Positions 16,847 through 24,555 of a stretch of 64,000 nt of DNA are shown piece by piece. Both the position numbers and the translations under genes were made by a program. The stretch covers positions 1 through 64,000 of the forward strand of contig CABPZE010000009.1 of assembly GCA_902461815.1 (NCBI GenBank), read 5' to 3'. Under the pieces are notes generated by a model, which ran no database searches, was not told the origin of the DNA, and was given only the letters and a program-made list of their open reading frames with translations. The DNA is from CAG-390 sp003523225 (GTDB lineage Bacteria; Bacillota; Clostridia; Oscillospirales; CAG-272). Every line of letters begins with the position of its first letter. Positions within the stretch are counted from its first letter, which is position 1.

Positions 16847-19168
16847 TCAGAACAGACTAAGAACATCCGCTGATGTCTTGTCACTGCGTAGCGATATGTT
16901 GTCCAGGTCAATCGTAAACGAGCAGTTGATAAACTCCGGATAGTTTACACTCAGGCCGTTGAGAATCTTCTCCATCTTATCCCTGTCAATTCCGAAAATT
17001 TCCGTCGGGCTTACGCCATCACTGTCAATATCATGATTCAGGAGACGCGTCAGTGTGAACTGATAGTAACCATCGCACGCCTCTGCAAACTTATAGAGAG
17101 AGTAGAGAACGACAAGAGGCTCCGGGTACTCCCAAGGAGATCTTGTAATAGATACAACCCGATTCTTTTCTTTATATGCGTGACCCATACCAACTTCGTT
17201 GAAAGGCAAATCAACGAACCGCCCAAACGAACTCCAGATATCATTTACCCAGCTTTCTTTTGCACCATCCTGAACAAGCAAAGAAAGAGTGTACTCTTTG
17301 CTGTAGGTTTCTCCCATATTCATACGCTTAACAAACCAGTTGATTTGAGGCGTATAAGATAAGTTTGTGAGCATGATGCCCCATGCGGCAGGCTCGTCCA
17401 AACCAATCTTATCAATTATTTGAGCAGTCCTGCTAAATCCACCTTCATCAAGCAACTCTGAATCTCTCAGAAAGCGCTTGAAAAAGCTGTACATCTGTGA
17501 ACCCAGAGAATGCTTCTGATCAAAATCATTTTTGTACTCAAAGTACTGCTTAAACCAGTCAGCTTTTGGAGCGTGATGTGAATAGCAGTTAAGGCTTTTA
17601 TTTGCAGACATCGATAAACCTCCCTTTGGCATTTCTAAGGACTTATAAACCAAACAGCCCTTTTCAACTTTATGACATTGCGCGCAATGTACACATTGTT
17701 CGCTAATCGTTACTTTACCATTTACCATGGAAATGCAACCATTATGGCAGTCAGCTTCGCATTCTCTACACCCGATGCAACACGCCGATTTACGAAAAAC
17801 ATTTTTAAAGAGTTTCACAAACAACGGATTACGTTTAGAATACTCTCTATCATATCGAACCTCATAGCCATCCTTGATTGGATTCAGGGAAAAGGTAAAT
17901 TCCTCATTTCGGAACAACATCCTATACGGCGACTCATCATTTAAAAGTACACCGATGGTCTTTATCCATGTTTTCCAATCTACCTTGGGATTGTGAACCT
18001 CAATTACATTCTCTGTTTTTGTGGTTTTTTCTTCATACCCCATGCTAATTGAAAGATCTCGTCCATTCTTGCGAGCTTTCCATCCGCCGTTCGCAATGAA
18101 ATCCTCCAAAACATCTTTATCCGGCAGGTGTTGTTTATACAATTCTCTGATGATGTTTGCATAGGTATCAAATGAATCTGGGTAGCATTCCCTACTCATA
18201 TACTCATTTCTCTCAGCAGCACGTGGACATACTAAGCATCCTGCTCTTCTGTTACCTTTCTTATATGCTTCATTTAAAATCAAGTCGTTTGCATAGATGT
18301 AGCAAAATAGTTCAGCGGAATTCCATTCAAGAATAGGATTACAGCTGTATTGCCCCTTGTGTTTTTCTCCAAGGCTAACATAATCGTATTCGCTACGAGA
18401 TAAACTTTCGCTTCCTCTAACCCCAATAAACGCCATTCCGGTGAAATTGTTCTTACCAGTATATTCGCGAAGTGCTATCACCTGAGGGGCTGTCTTATGA
18501 ACACTGCAACACCATCTTGTGACCGTTGCCGGTGGGCCAAATTGTCTCCAGGTATATTCGGGTGAAAACTCTGATTTCGCACGAATAAACTCAATACCCA
18601 AGCTTTTGCACCATTCTTCAGTTAAATCTACTGTCTTGTAAGTATCGGGAAATTCCATCCCAGTATCACCAAAGAGAACCTTGAACGCATTATGAGGAAG
18701 TGCTCTTTGTACGATATCGAGAGTTACAATACTATCTTTTCCGCCACTAAAAGCTACGTAAAAAACATCAGCTTTTTTCTGATATTCGACATAGGTGTTA
18801 TATACTTTTTTGATTGTTTCCTGAACAAAGCCTTCCATGAACGGAGTATTCTTACTTACCATTGCAGGCACATCAACAAAACGTAATTTTCCCCCCCGCG
18901 GCTCCGCATCTTCTAAAATTGTTATTTCAGGCGGAGAACATAATGATCCACCTTTAGTCTGGGCCACCTTCCGCCCACGATACCAATAGGTATTTGCTTC
19001 CGCCCACATATAGGGGTAGGTGTCGTCCTTTTCATAATCCCAATACCGGTCAAAGCCCAGCATATCCAATTCCTTGTAATATACCGGACGAGGCTCTTTA
19101 CTGAAATTCAGCGGTGTACTGTTCAGTATATAGCCTCCAGTAGATGGGTCCCAATCATAGGAGTACAT
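16847..19168 (-). CDS. brxP: BrxP, PAPS-reductase-like ATP pyrophosphatase with ferredoxin and DUF4007-like domains
   Basis: A 773-residue multidomain protein and the hallmark of BREX type 4. Residues 135-350 form a PP-loop domain with SGGKDS (141-146), FGDTGMEFPDT, and the cysteine pairs WCC (219-221) and CLVC (311-314), the arrangement seen in DndC and its kin. Residues 463-505 are a 2x[4Fe-4S] ferredoxin (CIGCREC-EADC, then CVHCAQCHKVEKGC). From about 520 a DUF4007-like helical domain follows (SMSANKSLNCYSHH, NWFVKRM). Such proteins activate a phosphate with ATP for attack by sulfur. The adjacent desulfurase makes a sulfur-transfer reaction more likely here than sulfate assimilation. It begins eight bases after the upstream gene. 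Confidence 0.9.
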   Translation of the reverse strand: MYSYDWDPSTGGYILNSTPLNFSKEPRPVYYKELDMLGFDRYWDYEKDDTYPYMWAEANTYWYRGRKVAQTKGGSLCSPPEITILEDAEPRGGKLRFVDVPAMVSKNTPFMEGFVQETIKKVYNTYVEYQKKADVFYVAFSGGKDSIVTLDIVQRALPHNAFKVLFGDTGMEFPDTYKTVDLTEEWCKSLGIEFIRAKSEFSPEYTWRQFGPPATVTRWCCSVHKTAPQVIALREYTGKNNFTGMAFIGVRGSESLSRSEYDYVSLGEKHKGQYSCNPILEWNSAELFCYIYANDLILNEAYKKGNRRAGCLVCPRAAERNEYMSRECYPDSFDTYANIIRELYKQHLPDKDVLEDFIANGGWKARKNGRDLSISMGYEEKTTKTENVIEVHNPKVDWKTWIKTIGVLLNDESPYRMLFRNEEFTFSLNPIKDGYEVRYDREYSKRNPLFVKLFKNVFRKSACCIGCRECEADCHNGCISMVNGKVTISEQCVHCAQCHKVEKGCLVYKSLEMPKGGLSMSANKSLNCYSHHAPKADWFKQYFEYKNDFDQKHSLGSQMYSFFKRFLRDSELLDEGGFSRTAQIIDKIGLDEPAAWGIMLTNLSYTPQINWFVKRMNMGETYSKEYTLSLLVQDGAKESWVNDIWSSFGRFVDLPFNEVGMGHAYKEKNRVVSITRSPWEYPEPLVVLYSLYKFAEACDGYYQFTLTRLLNHDIDSDGVSPTEIFGIDRDKMEKILNGLSVNYPEFINCSFTIDLDNISLRSDKTSADVLSLF

Positions 19169-19176
19169 ATTCTATC

Positions 19177-20412
19177 TTATCCTTTCTTTGACCGGACCAC
19201 TTTCGCCTCGGTTACTATTCTTCCTATATCACTGTAGCGTCTCCGGGCGATATATCCCTGCTGACGCAGATATTCCAATGCAGAATCTTCATCCAGCACA
19301 ATATTGCTGTTTGCCAGAATATCGACCAGAAGATCATTAAAATCCTTAAAGGAGGATGCCTGTTTTACAATAGCGCCAGCGCACACATTGGCGCTGAAGC
19401 CAATGTGGAGCAACATGAATTTCTGGCTGTAATTTGCGACAAAATGCTCCAGCAGATATTCGTTCCACGGATAACCGGCATACGGAAATGTTCCAAAGTC
19501 ACGAATTTCTTGAAGCGACATATATTGCCCTGTGCAAATTCGCCCGATCGCCTCATCAGTTGCTTCAACATCAAACTGCGCCATATCCTGAGAGACAAAC
19601 TCATTCTGACTTATGCGCAGAGAATTGGCATAAATCTCATCAAAATAAATCGTAGAACCAAGTTCCTGCTTCAAAACATTCAGCTCATCCAAGGTGAACC
19701 GAGAATGTTTACGGCAGTACTTTGCATACACTTCAGCCATGGACAAATCCTCGCCATATTTGCTGATAATGTTACCATTGAAGGAGAATCTGTCGTTCAG
19801 CTTATACCCGATGACATTTCTCATACCGACTGGCGTAATCCACTGGTACATTTCTTTAATGTCAGGGAAATGTGCCTCTACTGCTTCAACGAGTTCATTG
19901 CCAGTAACAAAGTCCCGTTCTTCAATACCATCCAAGATGAATTGAGAAATCCATTCCAATTCAGAATTGCTGAAATGAACACAATCCTCATAGAAATACT
20001 CGCCTGTTGCGTTCCAGATGAAATCATTGTTGGTGCTAAGGGCAAACTTGATTTTCTGTTCTGGAATGTAAGAGAGCTCAGCAGCAAGTCGCTCCACTTC
20101 AACAGGCCCGGCGGCTTCTTTAAGATACTCTCTGATGTCATCTTCAGGATTCATTTGCACGGTGTAGTCCTTTGCAAGGTAACTGCGCTGAAGAACATAA
20201 TTTCCTTTGTTGATGTATGACAGATAAGGGTCATGGCGCACTTGTAGGCTCGGCTTGAGGTTTCCCTCAGCACAAGGAACGTACCTGATGAATGTATATT
20301 CAATTGTCAAAGAGCATCGCGGGGTTTTGCCCCACAATCCCTTACAGCAACTTTTGAGGCCGAAAAACGACACACTTTTTGAAACTTTTTCAAAAAAATT
20401 TTTTGGGCTCAT
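19177..20412 (-). CDS. Unknown winged-helix-like protein, first gene of the BREX operon
   Basis: From the ATG at 20412 (GGAGG six bases upstream) the frame is open for 411 residues. Other possible starts are GTG 20160 (AAAGGA seven bases upstream) and ATG 20154. The first 85 residues (NFFEKVSKSV, CCKGLWGKTPR) have odd composition and may be untranslated leader. The rest is a convincing protein made of repeated small helical modules: EDDIREYLKEAAGPVEVERLAAELSYI, then EVYAKYCRKHSRFTLDELNVLKQEL, and a C-terminal DSALEYLRQQGYIARRRYSDIG winged-helix-like segment. It resembles C-terminal parts of HTH-containing defence-locus proteins, but I cannot name it. It ends eight bases before brxP, so it is cotranscribed and could act in DNA recognition or regulation. 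Confidence 0.65.
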   Translation of the reverse strand: MSPKNFFEKVSKSVSFFGLKSCCKGLWGKTPRCSLTIEYTFIRYVPCAEGNLKPSLQVRHDPYLSYINKGNYVLQRSYLAKDYTVQMNPEDDIREYLKEAAGPVEVERLAAELSYIPEQKIKFALSTNNDFIWNATGEYFYEDCVHFSNSELEWISQFILDGIEERDFVTGNELVEAVEAHFPDIKEMYQWITPVGMRNVIGYKLNDRFSFNGNIISKYGEDLSMAEVYAKYCRKHSRFTLDELNVLKQELGSTIYFDEIYANSLRISQNEFVSQDMAQFDVEATDEAIGRICTGQYMSLQEIRDFGTFPYAGYPWNEYLLEHFVANYSQKFMLLHIGFSANVCAGAIVKQASSFKDFNDLLVDILANSNIVLDEDSALEYLRQQGYIARRRYSDIGRIVTEAKVVRSKKG

Positions 20413-20430
20413 GTAAAACCTCCAGAAAGC

Positions 20431-20460
20431 AAAAAATCCCGCCGTGAAATTCACAGCGGG
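20431..20460 (-). terminator. Terminator/attenuator-like hairpin before the BREX operon
   Basis: On the minus strand, cccgctgtgaa pairs with ttcacggcggg and is followed by attttttg. It lies only nine bases upstream of the GGAGG site of the first BREX-operon gene. Any transcript from farther upstream must pass it, so it may be an insulator or an attenuator. Confidence 0.75.
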
Positions 20461-20524
20461 AAGTACCTTATATATTGTTATATCTTCACAGACAAAATGG
20501 TCAGTTGGTCAAAACGCAGAAAAC

Positions 20525-20559
20525 AAAAAAAGACCCACTACCTTTCGATAGTGAGTCTT
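20525..20559 (-). terminator. Terminator between lysS and the island
   Basis: On the minus strand, aagactcacta pairs with tagtgggtctt (one G-T pair) and is followed by seven T. It insulates the island from lysS transcription. Confidence 0.8.
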
Positions 20560-20580
20560 GTGGGAAACTATAAGCTATTA

Positions 20581-20635
20581 TGTGATTTTAAGGGATTATA
20601 CGGGAAATCACACATTGATTTGCTCCAAATTGGAG
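20581..20635. repeat. Two dyads at the island/core boundary
   Basis: tgtgattt (20581-20588) is inverted at 20605-20612 around a 16-base centre. A 13-base palindrome, ctccaaattggag, follows at 20623-20635. The shape is like a recombinase core site with an arm site, but I find no second copy at the left side of the island, so an attachment-site role is only a guess. Confidence 0.35.
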
Positions 20636-20657
20636 AACGGTTGGTGATTTTTGGTGA

Positions 20658-20684
20658 CTAAAACGGAGATTTTAGCCTTTTTTT
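20658..20684 (+). terminator. Weak plus-strand hairpin with T-run beside lysS 3' end
   Basis: ctaaaa-cggaga-ttttag followed by cc and seven T. The short AT stem makes it weak. It would stop transcription heading into lysS antisense. Confidence 0.4.
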
Positions 20685-20692
20685 GACCCAAA

Positions 20693-22654
20693 TCAATAGA
20701 GTTTTGCGCCTGCCGGAATGTGAGGATCGACCATCAGCAAATGGAGCTTTTCCTCGCCGTTTTCGTGATGCACAGCGGAGATCAGCATACCGCAAGAGTC
20801 AATGCCCATCATCGCTCTCGGAGGCAGATTGGTGATTGCAATGCAGGTCTTACCGACCAGTTCTTCCGGCTCATAATATTCGTGAATTCCACTCAAAATG
20901 ACCCTATCTACGCCGGTTCCGTCGTCCAAAACGAACTTTAAGAGCTTTTTGGACTTCTTCACGGCTTCGCATTCCTTGACCTTTACGGCACGGAAATCGC
21001 TCTTGGAGAAGGTGTCAAAATCGACCTGATCTTGGAACAGAGGCTCGATCTGAACATTGGAAAAATCAATTTTTTCCTCCACAACGGGAGCAGTCTGAGT
21101 AGCCTCCGCAGGAGCAGAAACTTCCTTGGAAACCTTCTTGTCAGAGTCCAACGGCTTCATTGTCGGGAACAGCAGTACGTCGCGTATTGCCGAAGCGTCT
21201 GTCAGCAGCATACACATACGGTCGATCCCGAAGCCGATACCACCTGTAGGCGGCATACCTATCTCAAGCGCATTGAGGAAGTCCTCGTCCGTGTGGTTTG
21301 CCTCCTCATCGCCCTGCGCCAGCAGCTCCTCCTGTGCGCGGAAGCGTTCACGCTGGTCTATCGGGTCGTTAAGCTCGGAGTAAGCATTAGCCATTTCCCA
21401 GCCGTTCATGAAGAACTCAAACCTCTCCACATAGTCCGGGTTATCCGGCTTGCGTTTGGTGAGGGGGGATATTTCAACCGGATGATCGGTGACAAATGTA
21501 GGCTGGATCATGTGCTCCTCGGCAAATTCCTCAAAGAAGAGATTGAGAATATCACCCTTCTTATGGCGCGCCTCAAATGCAACTCCCTTTTCTTTGGCAA
21601 TAGCCTTTGCCTCGTCGTCGCTGTGTATCTCGTTGAAGTCGACGCCCGAATACTTTTTCACCGCGTCAAGCATACTTATTCTCTCAAAAGGCTTGCCGAG
21701 ATCCATCTCGACCCCGTTGTAGGTTATCACGGTAGTTCCCAGAACCTCTTTTGCCACATAACGGTACAGATTCTCGGTAAGCTCCATGATTCCATGATAA
21801 TCGGTATACGCCTGATACAGCTCCATAAGGGTAAACTCAGGGTTGTGCCGGGTATCAATTCCCTCATTGCGGAATACCCTGCCTATCTCATACACCTTTT
21901 CAAGACCGCCCACAATAAGCCGCTTGAGGTAAAGCTCAAGCGATATGCGGAGCTTGAAGTCCTCGTCAAGAGCGTTGAAATGCGTCTGGAAGGGGCGAGC
22001 CGACGCTCCGCCCGCGTTTGAAACGAGGATCGGAGTCTCAACTTCAATAAAGCCCTGGCTGTCCAGATATCTTCTTATTGCGCTAATAATTTTTGAACGT
22101 GTAATAAGTGTGTCGCGGGATTCGGGATTCATAATGAGATCCACATACCGCTGACGGTAGCGAAGGTCGGTGTTTGTAAGCCCGTGATACTTTTCGGGAA
22201 GCACCTGAAGGCTCTTTGAAAGCAACGTCAACGACGTGGCGTGAATGGAAGTCTCGCCGGTCTTGGTCTTGAATACCGTTCCCTCAACACCCACAATGTC
22301 TCCGATATCCAGCTTCTTGAAGCCGCGATACTCCTCTTCTCCGACATTGTCGCGCGCAACATAAACCTGAATGGTGCCGCCAAGATCCTGCACGTGGCAG
22401 AAGGAAGCCTTGCCCATGATACGCTTTGACATAAGACGACCGGCAACCGAAACCGCTTTTCCCTCAAGCGCCTCATAATTGTCCTTTATCTCATTTGAAT
22501 GATGGGTGCGGTCGTATTTGGTTATAAGGAACGGGTCGTGTCCCTCGGCGCGTAGCTCATCGAGCTTCTGCCGTCTTACTGCCAACACATCGGTAGCATC
22601 CTGCTGAGTCTGCTGTCCACGGACCTCGCCGTTGTTTATCTGGTTGTCTGACAT
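20693..22654 (-). CDS. lysS: Lysyl-tRNA synthetase, class II, with C-terminal tRNA-binding domain
   Basis: Charges tRNA-Lys with lysine in the cytoplasm. Residues about 65-165 are the OB-fold anticodon domain (VSVAGRLMSKR, FCHVQDLGGTIQVY). The catalytic core shows motif 1 (FIEVETPIL), motif 2 (VYEIGRVFRNEGID and HNPEFT) and motif 3 (GGIGFGIDRMCMLLT). At 653 residues it is about 150 longer than common bacterial LysRS. The extra C-terminal part (from about 545) is a Trbp111/EMAP-type tRNA-binding OB domain (SKSDFRAVKVKECEAVKKSKKLLKF, then LVGKTCIAITNLPPRAMMG), usually found at the end of MetRS. It follows greA by 25 bases. Confidence 0.96.
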   Translation of the reverse strand: MSDNQINNGEVRGQQTQQDATDVLAVRRQKLDELRAEGHDPFLITKYDRTHHSNEIKDNYEALEGKAVSVAGRLMSKRIMGKASFCHVQDLGGTIQVYVARDNVGEEEYRGFKKLDIGDIVGVEGTVFKTKTGETSIHATSLTLLSKSLQVLPEKYHGLTNTDLRYRQRYVDLIMNPESRDTLITRSKIISAIRRYLDSQGFIEVETPILVSNAGGASARPFQTHFNALDEDFKLRISLELYLKRLIVGGLEKVYEIGRVFRNEGIDTRHNPEFTLMELYQAYTDYHGIMELTENLYRYVAKEVLGTTVITYNGVEMDLGKPFERISMLDAVKKYSGVDFNEIHSDDEAKAIAKEKGVAFEARHKKGDILNLFFEEFAEEHMIQPTFVTDHPVEISPLTKRKPDNPDYVERFEFFMNGWEMANAYSELNDPIDQRERFRAQEELLAQGDEEANHTDEDFLNALEIGMPPTGGIGFGIDRMCMLLTDASAIRDVLLFPTMKPLDSDKKVSKEVSAPAEATQTAPVVEEKIDFSNVQIEPLFQDQVDFDTFSKSDFRAVKVKECEAVKKSKKLLKFVLDDGTGVDRVILSGIHEYYEPEELVGKTCIAITNLPPRAMMGIDSCGMLISAVHHENGEEKLHLLMVDPHIPAGAKLY

Positions 22655-22679
22655 TTTTTCCTGTCCTTTTTCAATAAGA

Positions 22680-23174
22680 TTAGTCGTGTGTCTTGGTTCT
22701 TGTTACTTCTGTTATTTCGAGTTTGATCTCTCCGCCGGGAGTTTCAACCGTTACCGTGTCGCCTGCCTTTTTACCTATCATAGCTTTACCGATAGGAGCA
22801 AGGTCGGATATTCTGCCGTTCATGGGGTCTGCCTCGTTTGAACCGACGATGCTGTACTCAAAGTCTTCTTCATCGGTAATATTGTGACCTTTAACGGTCG
22901 AGCCGACGCTTATGACCGACAGGTCGATCTTCGATTCGTCAACTATAACTGCGTTGGCAACCTTTTCTTCAAGCTCTTTGATCCTTGCCTCGACCTTTGC
23001 CTGCTCGGTTCTCGCCTCATCGTATTCGGCGTTTTCGGAAAGGTCGCCGAAGGAACGGGCAACCTCGATCTCGTGAACGACCTCGGCGCGGCGTGTATTT
23101 CTCAGGTAATCAAGTTCGGCTACCATTTCATTGTAGCCCTGCTGTGTAAATGTGAGCTTCTGTTCCTTAGACAT
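22680..23174 (-). CDS. greA: Transcription elongation factor GreA
   Basis: A 164-residue GreA. It enters the RNA polymerase secondary channel and stimulates cleavage of backtracked RNA. The N-terminal coiled coil shows LTFTQQGYNEMVAELDYL and the conserved tip segment ARSFGDLSENAEYDEA, whose two acidic residues are catalytic. The C-terminal FKBP-like domain ends SPIG-like (SDLAPIGKAMIGKKAGDTVTVETPGG). It lies directly upstream of lysS, a pairing common in Firmicutes. Confidence 0.97.
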   Translation of the reverse strand: MSKEQKLTFTQQGYNEMVAELDYLRNTRRAEVVHEIEVARSFGDLSENAEYDEARTEQAKVEARIKELEEKVANAVIVDESKIDLSVISVGSTVKGHNITDEEDFEYSIVGSNEADPMNGRISDLAPIGKAMIGKKAGDTVTVETPGGEIKLEITEVTRTKTHD

Positions 23175-23225
23175 CTTTATGCTTCTCCTTATATATCAAA
23201 AATCATCTTTACGGTTTTATATATC

Positions 23226-24527
23226 TCAGCCGACTCCCAGCTCGCCGAGAGCTGTCATCATCTGGTTATCCTCAGCGTCGGTTATCTTATAGATATTCTT
23301 GTTTGCCAGAGACTTATCAAGCTCCACCTCAACATCGGGAATTATCCCAACGCCGTTGTAGCCCTCGGAGATCGGAGGATAATACATTCTGGTGGTCATC
23401 TTAAGCCCGCCGTCATAACCGAACGCGGAAAGATCGTAAATGCTCTGCATAGTCCCCTTGCCGAAGGTTACGGTTCCCACCACCTTGGCAATTTCATAAT
23501 CCTTAAGAGCCGCAGTAAACAGCTCTGCAGCGCTGGCGGTGCTTCCGTTTGCAAGAACCACGCATTTTCCGTACACCGCTCTGCGGTACTTGGATATGTC
23601 TTCTTTGGATACATTGCAGGCTGAATATGCAGAATCTGCGGGATAATTCACTACTCCGACCTTAGAGGAATACATCTGACTTGCGTCGCGTCCCGACGTT
23701 CTTATGACAACGTCTCCCTCGTTGAGTATATAGCTGAGCACAGCGGTAATTGAGGCAAGGTCGCCTCCGCCGTTGTATCTTACGTCAAAGATGAAGTACT
23801 CGCATCCCTGAGAGATCAGGTCGTCCATTGCCGCCGCAAACTGCCCCGGCGTGGTAAGGTCAAACTGAGTCAGCCTCACAACGCCAACCTTGGGATTGAC
23901 GGTGTTTACGTGATACATGACCGACAGCGCTTCAACCTCACGCCGCACCAGAGAATATGCTTTTTCTTCTCCGTCGCGACGCACAGTAAACACTGCCGTT
24001 GTACCTTCCTCGCCCTTGAGCTGCTTAAGCGCACCTTCAAAGCCAAGCTCGGATACCGGGACTCTGCTCTCCCCTGCGCCGACCGCAATTATCAGGTCAC
24101 CGGGCTGGATCCCCGCTTCAAGCGCAGGTGAATCCGGCATTATGCCTGTTATTTCAATTGCCTTTTCATCGGAATTTTCTATTACCATAACGCCGATGCC
24201 AACGGTCTTGCCCTCATTTTCCGCATTCATAGCGGCAAAATCCTCGGCGCTGTAATAATGAGCGTATTTGTCCCCGGTCTCGTTTATAAACCAGTCGATA
24301 AGCCCGGTAAAGTCCGCGTCGTCGCCGATCTCGTAAAGCGCACTGGTAGATAAAAGTTCAAGTATTTTGTCAAGCTTTGAATCGTCGGTTTTTGCATATT
24401 CCTGCTGAATTTCAACAAGACTCTGGCGGTACATCGACGAGCTTACGGCATATGCACCCATAAAGGAAATGAGTATTGCCACCAGAACAGTAAAGATCAG
24501 CACGGATAAAGATACTTTTTTCGACAT
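23226..24527 (-). CDS. S41 family C-terminal processing peptidase (CtpA-like)
   Basis: A 433-residue membrane-anchored serine protease outside the membrane. An N-terminal signal anchor (LSVLIFTVLVAILISFMGAYAV) is followed by a PDZ domain (IMPDSPALEAGIQPGDLIIAV) and the tail-specific protease core. The catalytic Ser is in LANGSTASAAEL and the Lys in GTVTFGKGTMQ, the Ser-Lys pair of S41 enzymes; YNGGGD is also present. It lies 28 bases after the M23 gene in the ftsE-ftsX-M23-S41 series, so it probably trims or regulates the cell-wall hydrolase machinery. Confidence 0.93.
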   Translation of the reverse strand: MSKKVSLSVLIFTVLVAILISFMGAYAVSSSMYRQSLVEIQQEYAKTDDSKLDKILELLSTSALYEIGDDADFTGLIDWFINETGDKYAHYYSAEDFAAMNAENEGKTVGIGVMVIENSDEKAIEITGIMPDSPALEAGIQPGDLIIAVGAGESRVPVSELGFEGALKQLKGEEGTTAVFTVRRDGEEKAYSLVRREVEALSVMYHVNTVNPKVGVVRLTQFDLTTPGQFAAAMDDLISQGCEYFIFDVRYNGGGDLASITAVLSYILNEGDVVIRTSGRDASQMYSSKVGVVNYPADSAYSACNVSKEDISKYRRAVYGKCVVLANGSTASAAELFTAALKDYEIAKVVGTVTFGKGTMQSIYDLSAFGYDGGLKMTTRMYYPPISEGYNGVGIIPDVEVELDKSLANKNIYKITDAEDNQMMTALGELGVG

Positions 24528-24555
24528 TTATAAGCCTTTCAACAAGTAAAGATCA

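Larger units (their letters stand above)
7541..20412 (-). other. BREX type 4 phage-defence operon with sulfur-supply genes
   Basis: Seven minus-strand genes with gaps of 8-16 bases or short overlaps: unknown protein, brxP, brxC, pglZ, brxL, CxxC protein, cysteine desulfurase. BREX type 4 is defined by brxP-brxC-pglZ-brxL and lacks the PglX methyltransferase, BrxA and BrxB. None of those is present. The regulator-like genes at 6024-7494 follow on the same strand and may belong to the same transcript. Confidence 0.9.

Noticed and set aside
16831..16911. brxC start at 16911, giving overlap with brxP
   Set aside because: The 27 extra codons lie within brxP and lack a ribosome binding site; the ATG at 16830 has a strong one and leaves a normal 16-base gap.
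16847..19168. Assimilatory PAPS/APS reductase (CysH) for sulfate use
   Set aside because: No other sulfate genes are near, the protein is three times the CysH length and carries DUF4007-like and ferredoxin domains next to pglZ.
20282..20310. TTGACA on the minus strand as the BREX promoter
   Set aside because: No acceptable -10 hexamer 16-18 bases downstream (caggta at 17); it may still be part of a regulated promoter.
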